A DNA stretch of 64,000 nucleotides from positions 40,727 to 104,726 of the forward strand of contig KV920963.1 in the NCBI GenBank assembly GCA_002081555.1, written 5' to 3'. The notes below the pieces were generated by a model. It made no database searches, was not told where the DNA came from, and worked only from the letters and a program-made list of their open reading frames with translations. The position numbers and the translations under genes were made by a program. Position 1 is the stretch's first letter, and each line of letters begins with the position of its first letter. Positions 33,801 to 45,074 of this stretch are shown here, piece by piece. The DNA comes from Protostelium mycophagum. Taxonomy: Eukaryota > Evosea > Variosea > Protosteliida > Protosteliaceae.

Positions 33801-36800
33801 ATCTACAATGAGTCATAAATAAAATTCTTATAGCGGCACATGATAGACAGTTTCTTTTTTTACGTTATTTTTCGGTGATCTACAATACGATCTTCAACAG
33901 ATAAAAAATTACCGGTGATGGTTCTGTTGTATTTGTTGGGAATTTCTTCACTATCTTCTGCAGCATTGTGCATAACGACGATGCGATCTACAACCCGTCA
34001 AAAAAGTTCTACTGAAGATACGCACCTTCGGATTCGATGTGTTGATGATCGGGGTGAGTGCAATGCACAATGCGGTAAGGTGATCAATAATTAATTTGTT
34101 TAAGTTGTGCTCTACAACGATAGTAACAATGTTGAGTGCCGTCACCACGACAGCAGGTTGTTCCTGAGATCCCAGCATCTTTTCGATATATTGGAATTTG
34201 ATCAAGACATCTGGGAACAGATCTATGGCAGATCTCAAAATATCTAGAGATCTGTCCAAAAGTGACGGTCCGTTACTCGCGCCCTGTGCGCGTCATTCAA
34301 AATTCAAATTTCAAAAAAACACCTCTTCTCTGCCTTGTCTTGCCATTGCGGCGGCTCGATCTGGTTGTGCGTCGCTCTCCACGTTCAAGCTGGCCATTCG
34401 GACTAAAAAGTTTACAATCATCTCCGCAATATTACTAGAGATGCGGTAATCCCCGCCCTTTTTCTCTTCGGACTTTTCGGCTTCGTCTTTACCCTCCTCC
34501 TTCTTCTCTTCGATCTGACCGAGTTTGAATTTTGAAATCAGAAATGGGCGGGAAACCCACCTCCATCATGTCAACGGTGGCACTCTCTTCGCCCTCCTTT
34601 TTGTCTTTATCTTCGTTTATCTTTCTCTGTTCCCATTGTATCATGACATCTTAAAGATCCGTTATTTCCCGCCAAATCCGACTTTTCAAAATTCAAAATC
34701 TCACTCGCTAAATCCAGCGCCAATTTCTTGTTCTCTGCCGCGGCATTTCCGACAAGTCCGATTCTGGCCAGCGAATTGACCATATATGGAACGAATACTC
34801 CTCTCGCAGGATAGAATAATTGTTGGTGCCTGTGGATCAATTGAAAAACGTGCACGAGTTGTGCCATGGAGTGACCGTCTTCAACAATCACCTAACGTGG
34901 TTATTTTTTATTCCAATATTATTTTATTTTTGATACCTTTTTCACGAACTTCATCCATTGGCCCGCGAGGTTGGCTCTGACATTCAACATTGGAGTTATA
35001 ATATCTAATCCAGTCTTCACGAGTCCTTTAGCCTCCACTTGGTGCGACTACAACGGTCAATTTTTCGTGGAGAATCATTCCAGTCACCTTCAGCAACGCG
35101 ACATAAACGGTCAGCGCAATCTTTGGTGGAGTGTCAAATGCCTCTATAAATCTGGAGACTAATATGTGTGCGTGTTGCCTGGTGATGGTGTCTTCACTCT
35201 TTAACTCTGCCCAGGCGAACTTGATAAAATCTTTTCGGATCTCCTGCATCTCGTTGGGAATGTTTTTGACCAATAATGCGGCGAGTTGTAGAGCTTCAAC
35301 ATTCAGAGCATCCGTGTTGTTATCGTCGGTACTCTTGACTTCCACACATACTTCTGTTGCTATGGATTTGATCATCTACAACGGTTCAGCTTTTTGGATA
35401 TTTCGTTGATGTGGAATCACCCTCTGATCGATGACATCCCTCGTTTCATTTCTTTGAAACACACTGTTTAGCAGGGGCAATATGAGTACTTGTAGCGCTT
35501 GCACTTTGTGGTCTGTTGATACACCCGTCTCTTTGTGAAATATCAAAAATCTGTTGAGGATGGCCTTCTTTTCTGCAGGTGTATATGTCTCGGCGATCGT
35601 CTTGTGGTAATAGTCCTTTAAGAATGTGTAATCCACTGTTGTGCGCACAGTGAAGATGGTCAGCATGTAGAACAGTATATCCACCTGAAGATGTCATATC
35701 ACTCCACCGTAATATCCTCGAGATATCTCACCTCGGTGTGCACGTTATTACAGTGGTTCAGAAGACACTTTATGATCAACTTGGATTCTTTAAGTTGATA
35801 TAGAGGCAGACCTTCGTCTTGTGTGGTGCGCATGTGCCTTGCAGGGGACAGCCACAACTCTACGAGACAGTTCAGAACGGCTTCTTCTGTTGAAAGCCAG
35901 TTGTTAATGTATTTAACCAGTGCGCTCGTAATGATGAGGCCCTGAGATGCTTCAGTAACAGGATCAATATTTTCAATTGGTTTAGGTATGAGATGCAACA
36001 AATGCGCTCGGTTCGTTATTGACAGGGTGATTCGCATTTCATTAAACTGTGAGTCTGCCACCAAGATTCACACATCCAATTATTCAGAATACAAAACTGA
36101 CTTGGAATTGGTTGTCAAAAGAGGGTGTAGAGGACTTGAACGTGATACTAATCAGCCTTGTCGGGTTCGACGCGATCTGCTCTCTTAACGCGGTGGCCTC
36201 TTTTTCATTCAAAATATTTCTGAAGAATCTCGCATAGTTTGGCTGGCTCAATCTGCTCATGAAAAAGTCTGCAGCTTCGACCTGGGTTGTGTCAAAAAGG
36301 GGGTGGGTGGGATCGAACCCGGTACCTTGTATTTGTTGAGGTATCTGACGAGGGGGAGACGGTAAGGACTTCCGGATTCGCGGTGTAGATTGGATTCTAA
36401 CGCGATCGTGTGGTTGACCAGTTGTTCCAGGAACTTGGACGCCGCGTTTGGAAGTAGGTGGAATATCTCGATAATTCCCGCCTGAAAATTCTCGGAATTT
36501 TTTCTTGGTTTTATTACATCACGACACTTTCTCGAAAGGGTAAAGCCGACGATTTTCATCGTCTACAACTGTACTTTGACAGTCAAAACTTCAAAAAGAT
36601 TCGTATTGAGCACCGTTATAGAATGGTTTGTAGATGCTCAATGCGCAGATTAAAAAGGTTCATCTACAACTCACCGCAATCTTTCCTTCTTCTCCCTCCC
36701 TCCAGCTCCGGGACCCAGCGATCCGGGAGGGGTCCACAAATCTCCCGAGATGCTCCAACAATTTATCTCCGAGCATCACATTGAAGCTGTTCGCCAACAG

Positions 36801-39800
36801 CTCCAATAGGTTGGCGAGGCCGGTGAGCAGTGGGATACTCAGCTTTCTACACTCTGCCAAATTTAAAAGCACGGGTCTTAAACTTGCTTGGAGGACCTCC
36901 TTCGCCAAGCGGGAGTGCGGGTATACCTTACAAATTCAGTCTCGTTGTAGACACGATTGTAGACCGTCAATAAGTACCTGGAATAACGCCTTTCTGGCGA
37001 CTTCTGCGACCTCTCTGTTTTTCATGGTAAGGAATTTGAAAAACTCTGCAACGATTTTGTTCTTGAAATCTTGGTGCTCGGCTCCGGCCATCTCGCTCGA
37101 TTTGATGGCTGCTGCCAACAGCTCGATAGAGGATATCTTTAACGCGGTAAGTAACGTGATTTGCTTCGGTGTCATCTTGTGCTCGGTGGCGGATTCGTCA
37201 CGTTCTACAATCTTCTGTGCGGCTTGGAGTATGTCTTGCACTTGCTGTGAAATATGAGAGTAGTTCAGGAAATTTCGAAGAATAGGAGGTGATTTCTGGA
37301 TCTACAACCTGCCAGATAAAGTTTTGTTCATTCGCAAATTTCGAAAATAAGTGAGACATTTTTTAGTTGGTGAACGAATTGACATATTTGCGACTGCCGC
37401 AACACCAAAATTACAATGACATCTGTCACCTCTTGTCCCATGGGAACGAGTTGTAGATTGGCACAATACGCCATAGCGTCCATGCACCCCGTCTGCATCG
37501 TGCTGGGCATATCTCTGAGCGGCCTCGCCGTGATATTGCTGATAAGTTCTTCCTTCAAAGGGGTCAACAACTCTGCGGGCGTCTTCCCACATAAATTTCC
37601 GAGCTGTTCTATGGCCTTCTGGGCGACTTGGCGGACACTCGAGCTGCTCGCGGAGAGTTCATGGCACAGTATTCTGGTGAGGGTTGTGTCATGGTTGTCT
37701 TCTCCCTTCTCTTCATCCGTGGCCATCTCTGTCGTCTCAGGTTTTTCTATTCATTTCAATATTACGGTGATTTAATTTTTTACTGTGAAGAAATTGATTA
37801 GAAATGTTAAAAATCAATAAATGTCTTTGCAAGACGTGAAATGTGCGGTCACCTTGATTGCAAATCTTTAAAACCAAGTATAAAGTTTCCGTTGCGTCCT
37901 CCACAGTTGCCACGGAGATATCAGGTGAGATATCTTTGATGATGAAGAACATCGCTGATATGATATCATGCTGATATGTCTTGGACCACGCTACGGGCAT
38001 CTTGTTGGTCAGAGTGTGGATCCCTTGACAACCGCCACTCTTATTGTGCCAAGTCGAGTCAAAACATCTCTGAATTAATCTGTTATTTTTAGTTGTGGTA
38101 GATTATCTATGAATGGATATGTAAAGACATAAATTTATTTGGTTTTATTTTGAAGATGTGAAATAATGTTGCGTGACTTATTTTCATTGTGGCGCAAAGC
38201 GCTTACAATTCTGTGGCTCTGCCAAATTAAACTTCATCTTGTTTAAAATCAAATAAATCCCTCACCTCTTGGCAATGAAATGGAAATGTGGGCTGTTGTC
38301 TATATCTGTTGTGACAGAACAATATTCCACCATTGTTTCCAAGGCCTTCTGTGCCCCCTTGCTCTGCCCTCTGTTCTCGGAACACAACGCGTCTACAATC
38401 GCGGCGGCCCAAATAAATGAGTCGATCCTCCCCTCTACATATTCGGTCGCATTCTCTTGCGACCACAGTAGGGCAAAATGTCGGCATAATTCGTCGGTAT
38501 AATCCCCAACAATCTCCACCATCTTCTCTTGGCTTGAGGCAAGCAAAATGGACTCGAAAATTCCGCAGACTCTGGACTTCAACGCTTCACCCTTGGCCCC
38601 GTTGTAGACGGCCTTTTCGTCGGTATCCATGGCATCCGATAATGATATGTGTGGGAATGATGTCAATATTGAGTTACACATCATCTTTGTGAATAAGAAT
38701 CCTTGTCTTCTTGTCTCAAAATCTACAGAGCTGGCAGGTATCAGAATAAACGCGAATTTTCGTCGAAAATTCGAAGAAAAAATTGTGAAAGATGACCTCA
38801 TGATTTTCTGTCGAGCCTGTTCTACCGTCTTGTCCAGATTAATTGAGACCTTTACCCCCGACTCGAATTCGATTTCTGATACAAAAGTGGACTCGGTGTG
38901 TTGCTCCACTTTGAGCTTGGGGGGGATGTGGAGGAAGTCTCGATTTCTTCCCGCCAATTTTCCGAGAATGCGGAGGGCCTGTGGGCCGTGTACATAAGGG
39001 GCGGGTTTCAAATGTCTCCACAACGCATTCATCAATTCCACCTTCACCTGACAGGTTTCAGAAATCCCGGAAATTTCGAGGAGATCTCGTTTTTGAAATT
39101 CAAATTGTGACATATAACGGCTATAACGGTCGATATCACTCACATCATTGATGATCGGCGCAACAAAAGCGGGCATCAGGTTATCTAAACATAATTCCAA
39201 AGTGCGTAACCCGTTGTTGACCAATTCTGTTCCGCTCTCCAAGGCAACCACCAGAGGTTTCATCAGAGTGCGAAGGGATGGGACCAAAGAACTGAGCCTA
39301 ACCGGTATGGTTAAGGCGAGCTCCACGTAGATATCACGGAGGTGTGTGCTGGGTGCGCTATTCTGAAGCTTTGTTAAAGTCTCAAGGACATCTGCTGGAT
39401 GTTAAATTTGATAATGGAGATATTGTTATGTTTTTTTGACCGCCTCAGAATTATTTTTGAATTTTGAATTTGATTTTTGAGATGAAAATGAAGAGAATAA
39501 TAATTTTGTGATGATGGACTCACTCGGTAATAAAGGTAAAAATTCACGGTAAAACACGTCGAATTTCCCGCTACCCACGCTTCTGAAAAGGGCTCTCAAC
39601 AACACAAAATAATTGTTGGAATCTTTGACCTGCGACATCCTATCAGGCAAAATACGACATCTCCAAATTATCTCGACAAAAAATCAAGATGTCTCACCTC
39701 CGTGGCATGCTTTATGGCAGAAGTGATGAGCAGTGCCAAATGTGGCTGCAATACGGGCTCATTGTCTGCAAATAGACTCACAGACCCAAAGACCAGCTTG

Positions 39801-42657
39801 AATAACCTGATCAGCACGGACGACACCGTCTTATCGGGCCCCGATAAGCTCCCGATCCTGTCAATCAGAAAGTTCAGCAGAACGTCGGCGAAATATTTTG
39901 AGCATTGTGGGTTCGCCAAGAAATGTTGGGGGATATTGAGCATGGCCTGATTCTCCATGATCCTGTCAAATAAGAAGGGCATCTGGTTGCTGAATGCGTC
40001 TTGGAAGATCTTGGGATCGACCATGGTGAACACCGCGGCGAAATAGTCCAGCGCATCCTTTTCTTCTGCGACTGCGGGGTGCCCTCCTTCTGTAAAAATC
40101 GGGAAGCATTTGAGACCGTTCTGCATGGATGAGATATTTTCTCATTTATAAAAATAAAACCAAGATGGAAAAATAACCTTTAAAAGTCCCATAAAGATGA
40201 GGCTCTCATCAGGTGACATCAACTTGGGCGCGGGTGCCCCCGTAGCCTGTGCCGTCCTTATTGCCATCGTACTACAACTCGTGATGCCCCACATGATGTT
40301 CTTCAAACTTAGCACGAGTGTGCGCATCAGCCCTCTGCAGTCTTTGATGTTGTCATGACCTTTTCCTTTTGCGTTCGCCTTGGCCACAACCCTCGGGATC
40401 TGTTTTTTCAAGCTGCTGAATTTGTTCACGGCTACTTCTAGAATTCGGACCAGCAGGGTACGACCTGAAGGAGTGAGCGTAACAAAATAGGTGGGATTCA
40501 CCTCTGTTCTCCTGGTCGTTTTTCTTTGCGATTCCCTCCACCAAGTTGAGGACTAGTTTGACAGACATTGTTTGTATCGAAAAAGGAAGCGTAGAGTCAT
40601 GTAGATTTCTGGTGTACAGATGTACTACGCGTTGTAGTTGTGGCCAAGATAATTCTCCTCTTATGTGATGTATCAAATCTGCGAGTGTGCTATATGCAAG
40701 CGGCCTGAAAAAACTCAATCCACTTGGATAAAAATAATAAAATGGCGGACCTCAGGGTGTCGAAGGCGGTCTTTCCGGTACCGATGAGAACTTTCTCGTC
40801 AAGTAACGTGTCGATGAACGGCAAGAAACCCTGTCTGAAATCTGTAGCCAGGATGTGTCTTTTTGCGACCAGTAATTCCTTTCTAATATTGGCGGATTCT
40901 GTGGGGCAATTTTGCAGTAGATTTATGACTGACTTGGGAATGGATTCTTGATATGCTTCTAATTGTTTTGAAAATCCACGCATCATGTAGGCCAAAAAAG
41001 ACAGTGTCTTCACTTGCGTCGCGATAAAGTCTACGTATGCGGCTCTGAGCGTAATTAGATGATTGAGTGGTTATCTTCCATTGCAAAGTCACATTGAGGT
41101 TCACATTTTAGTCATGAATGGTGGCGTTCGTTTTGCAGCAGAGCTGCAGAGAAAGATTGATTTATTGCGGTGAAGCCCATTTATCATACAAAAGTGATAC
41201 GACAAATATACAAACAAGACAAACCTATTTGCCACATCACTTTTTCATACTGCGGCGAAGCCGCAAGAAAAGCGTAATCACTATCGTTTTGCCTTGCAGA
41301 AGGATAAATTAGTTGTTTGTAGATACATCATGATTACGTACCGATGTACAGATCCGGGGGACTTTGCGTGAGGAGGTGCTTGTAGGGCGATTGTAGACAC
41401 GACCAACGGCATGAAAACAACGATATTATTCTTCACAAATTTCGGGTATAATTGTAGTAATAAGACCACAATGATCGGACACTCTGTCAACACCTGCCAG
41501 TGGTCAAAACTCCTGGAAATATTGCTGTGAAATAATTTATCAATTTAAATTTTACTTTGAAACTCTGGTCGCCTTTTACTGAGGAGGACGGCTTATTTGA
41601 ATTTTCGCCGGAATTTTGTGCGCCTTGTGAGGGTGCTACCTTCCCTGGATCTACACCAATATTAATCATTAAAAAAATTCTGGTTTAGGATTGTTCCGGC
41701 GGAAAAGGAAAACTTCCAAAACGGAGACGGAAAACACCAAAAAATTCAAACAGGCCAAGCGCAAAGAGGTTTGTGTTTTGAGATTTATTTCGAAAATTTA
41801 CAATCCGGTTAGAATTTTATGAATTGGTTCAACAATGTAAGAAATCAAAGTTGTAAAATCGGCGAGACTACAAATTTACAGTGGAGATATTTTCTAGTGG
41901 TATTCCAAAACATTTGGTGGCACCGCCGCAGTACAAACGAAAATAATCACATTCTGGATTCATCATGAACCGACAACAGAGACAAAAGTTCACCTTTAAA
42001 GGCGGTAGCCACGGTTCTCGGCAGTTCTTGATACAATTTCTGGACTATGTCTAAGAATGGCTGTACTTCTGGTTCCAGAGTGGGTCGGTAGGTTTTGTGT
42101 AGATCAACGAAAATGCGGAGACTGATCAGCGCATTCTCTTCATTTTCTATCGCGATCAGATGTCCGACTAATTTCACTAGACTGTAAGTGATCAGAAAAA
42201 ATGATGTTTGATCAGAATCATGATGAATACCTTGGAACATGTGACCGAAGAAGTTCATTATTAGGCAGACGATTGATGATCTCTAACAGTGTACTTCGTA
42301 GTTTCTGTTCTGGAGTGTCTGCAGTCTGCGGCTCTGAAGTGCGAAGATACTATGGACTTTAAGTTGTTATTACAAAATAAGGATGGATTACCTCTAAGAA
42401 CAGAGGAAATAGAATCGTCAGGAAGTTTCCATAATCTTTTGTCGAAATTAAATCGACACCTTCTCGAATATCATTGACGATTTGAAGCTTCTGTTGTGTA
42501 TCTATATGGGTCAATCTACTGGTCGAAGGATTGCTTCTATCTCTGATGATGAGTTGGATATATGGTATTCACCTGTGGTGTTTTTCTTGAATTTCTGCGC
42601 TAGTGATTCATAGTCTATTGTTCCATCTGCTGTTGACTTGTTAGGGACGGTCGTCAT
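27844..42657 (-). CDS. TRRAP/Tra1, giant PIKK-family scaffold with pseudokinase
   Basis: This runs from ATG 42657 (MTTVPNKSTADG) to TAA 27844-27846 through dozens of exons, about 3,700 residues by estimate, the usual TRRAP size. Most is HEAT repeats. The FAT region (about 36-29 kb) includes T-F-A-H-V-A-R-K-Q-D-L and R-E-Q-A-K-C-H (about 30600-30700). The PIKK-like domain (about 29.1-27.9 kb) shows R-R-I-L-N-M-R-G-A-N-G-K-I, P-F-R-L-T-R-N-M and an FATC end P-L-W-Q-P-W-I, matching TRRAP's W-x-P-W end. The HRD/DFG catalytic motifs of active PIKKs are not visible, consistent with the known pseudokinase. It recruits SAGA and NuA4 acetyltransferase complexes to activators in the nucleus. Many acceptors read CGTTGTAG on the coding strand. 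Some introns have lengths divisible by three and no stop, for example about 39060-39143. Confidence 0.92.
41045..41341 (-). repeat. Long structured intron of TRRAP
   Basis: This 297-nt intron (donor GTACGT at 41341, acceptor CTCAG at 41045-41049) is five times the local norm. It contains a perfect hairpin TGCGGC-GAA-GCCGCA (41251-41265), a near-repeat of the GCGG-GAAGCC module about 90 nt away (41165-41180), and facing ATCACTTTTT / AAAAGTGAT arms (41234-41246 and about 41191-41199). It is perhaps an old insertion. Confidence 0.5.
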
Positions 42658-42932
42658 ACGTCTTTTGCGAGATGGACGATGTGATATGTGATATTGGCGG
42701 TGATTAAACCCAGTTGTAGAATCACCGTTATTTATTCAATTTAAAAATCCCGGTGCTCATCCCCAAGAGCCAACACGACTCATATCACTGAGTATTACCA
42801 AATCATACACTGTCCTCTTTATATTCGGTTTACAAGAAGCTGATTAATCAAGAGGAAAGAGTATTGGCACGTTTATATAAATAACTGCTGCGACCGCAGC
42901 TGTTGGAGATGAGTGATATCTCTCCATTCTTG

Positions 42933-44328
42933 TTAAGAGATGCAAGGTGTGTTTCTCCTCTGATGAAATGCCGTGACACAGCTCCACAGTTGAGTGTACG
43001 CACCTAACATGACAAGCAGATGCCAGATCACGTGACTTGACAACTACAACGATGTAAATGAGGTGTACAAACATTGGACCACTCACCCCGAAGTCGAATC
43101 TTCCAGGAAAACTCTTCTCTGGCCATTTTGTTACGTAGAAGACAGCCCCAATTGTGTAGAAAAGCCCCATCAATAAGATCTTGGACAAAATCGGCCAAAC
43201 AAACTCAATCTACAACGACTCAGTACCAAAATTCAAATTTTAAAAAAGTTACCGTTTCTATCATGAGAAGATGAGGCACAGGCAGACTGCTGAAAAACCC
43301 AAAGAAGATAAAAAATCCTGAGCGTCTTCAGGATCTCACAATGAAAGTATACCCCAACCTATCCGATACTTTCTGTACTTTGATCGAGTGAAGAAGCTTG
43401 TCGAAGAGATGATGAGACCGATGACCCCCAAAAAGCAAGTGACAGAGATGTAGAAGGTTCTATAAACGGGCCAACACGCAAAACTGTAGAAAAGTGGTGG
43501 GATATTGCTTCCAACAATCATGATCGTTATTCCTTGTCTTTTCAGTATCCCGCTATTTTTCAGATTCAAAATTTAAAAAAGTGAAAGCGCACCCATGAAA
43601 TCTAATTTGGCAAAATTAACGTATTTCTTGGGACCACCACAGGCGAAGGTGTGGAATAATGTGGAAAAGCTCATCTGCAGTATCGCAGAGATTAAAAACA
43701 TGTAAAATATCATCTTGTCTGTCGGTGTTGGGTGGGTCAGAAAATGATTAAAAGTGAGCGGTATGAGCAGGATGAAGGAGATGGTGGCAAAGAGATGTGT
43801 CCAGATGCATAGTGATTCTGTTCATGTTAATAATGTTTGATGTTCTGAACATTCACCGTTGTGGCGTTGAACGATGCTGTGACAGCACTGAGACCAGGAG
43901 TAATTACACCTGTAACCGGAATGTATGAAGCGGTTGTCTTGTAGATAGACAGGGGAGTCCTGCCACCGACAGAGAACGGTTGGAACAGGATCCACCTGTA
44001 TGATGAGTGCAGGAGATAGAGGATGCACATACCTCCTTGTTGGGGATTTCTTCGACAAGATTTATTCTGGAAGGTAACTCACGATGGAAGGGATGTGTGT
44101 TTCTATTGAGGAGTGAATTGGTATAATGGAGACAAGTTGTACTTACAGAAATGCCTCATTTAGAGCCTCCCAATCTTTATTTGGTCGTTCTGGGTGTCAC
44201 TCAGAGATTGTAATCTCTTCATCATTCAATCGAAAATGGGTCATTGGGAGAGGGCGAAGAAGTTAATACAACATACCTAGGACCACAGTGTTCGATCCTC
44301 CATTTGAGTAGAATCGATTGAATCTCAT
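42933..44328 (-). CDS. PAQR / adiponectin-receptor-like seven-helix membrane protein
   Basis: ATG 44328 (MRFNRFYSNGG) begins a cytosolic N-terminus. Joining exons gives Y-L-Q-D-N-R-F-I-H-S-G-Y-R, then R-H-N-E-S-L-C-I-W-T-H-L-F, which is the PAQR entry motif (.G.R...R.HNET.NIWTHL). Helices follow, with F-H-T-F-A-C-G-G (first zinc-binding His), K-L-D-F-M-G, I-M-I-V-G-S-N-I-P-P and L-F-Y-T-I-G-A-V-F-Y-V-T-K-W-P-E-K-S-F-P-G-R-F-D. After an intron with acceptor CGTTGTAG, the last exon carries S-H-V-I-W-H-L-L-V-M-L-G-A, with the two other zinc-binding His. The stop is TAA 42933-42935. The three-His site is the catalytic zinc centre, with ceramidase-like activity known in animal AdipoR. Introns divide most helices. 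A 147-codon open frame over the start (44222-44665) is a shadow. Confidence 0.85.
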
Positions 44329-45074
44329 TTCTGCTGCCGGCCGTTGTGTGGAAGTTCTGGGTTTTTGGAACTTGTGAACGTAAACCACGAAAATAATTTG
44401 GAATTTCACCACGGATTGCCTTCTGGGTGGTGTCTACAACTAATCCGTCTTTGAACCGGTTCAATAGAGATATTTTCATGTACCTGCCTCTTTGTCTCTT
44501 GGAGTGTTTGTCAATCACAAAATTTTCGACCACACGTGCACCATATCTTCGGCCAAAATATATAATAACACTATTCCTTACTCTGAAAAACACAGTCAAC
44601 CACAAATGAAAATTAAAGCCATGGTAACGAACAGAATAAGGTAAACAGAACGGAGTCTTGGTCAAGAGCTCCGCCCACTGATTTTGTTGTGATTCTGTCT
44701 GACCACCTTTCAGCCCTACTTTAAAGTCGTCACTGAATTGTTAAGTTTGTCTGCCAAACGAAAAATAAAATACTGATACAAATAGTTTGCATGACTCATA
44801 AAAACGTTGAACTACCAGCTCAATACGTTACACGAAGTGGATCAGAGTTCTACGAAGCTGTACATAGAGATACAAGAGATTTTAAAGTCATGAAAAATAC
44901 TAAGCCAGTGCCGAGACAACAAGATGGCTCAACATTCATGTCTTTCAATGTCTCGCTCTGCGTGGCAAAAAATTGCGTGAAATTCTGAAAAATGACGTTG
45001 TAGATAGATTTTATCATTATTTTCCGTTTTTATTCCCGTGTTGGAGATCAGCATCCAATCAATCCAAAACAATC
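44329..45074. promoter_or_regulatory. Divergent intergenic region (PAQR / eIF3c)
   Basis: About 750 bp with both promoters. A GACGTTGTAG acceptor-like sequence at 44995-45004 suggests a 5'-UTR intron of eIF3c. A 65-codon plus-strand frame (44791-44988) has no domain and may be chance. Confidence 0.4.

Noticed and set aside
36280-36334. TRRAP intron with GGGTTCGATCCCACCC on the minus strand and a T run: tRNA T-arm/B-box
   Set aside because: The intron is too short for a tRNA, the T stem pairs poorly, and no A box or anticodon arm is present.
44222-44665. 147-codon minus frame as a separate gene
   Set aside because: The spliced PAQR reading uses another frame through the same bases and gives a clear family match starting at 44328.
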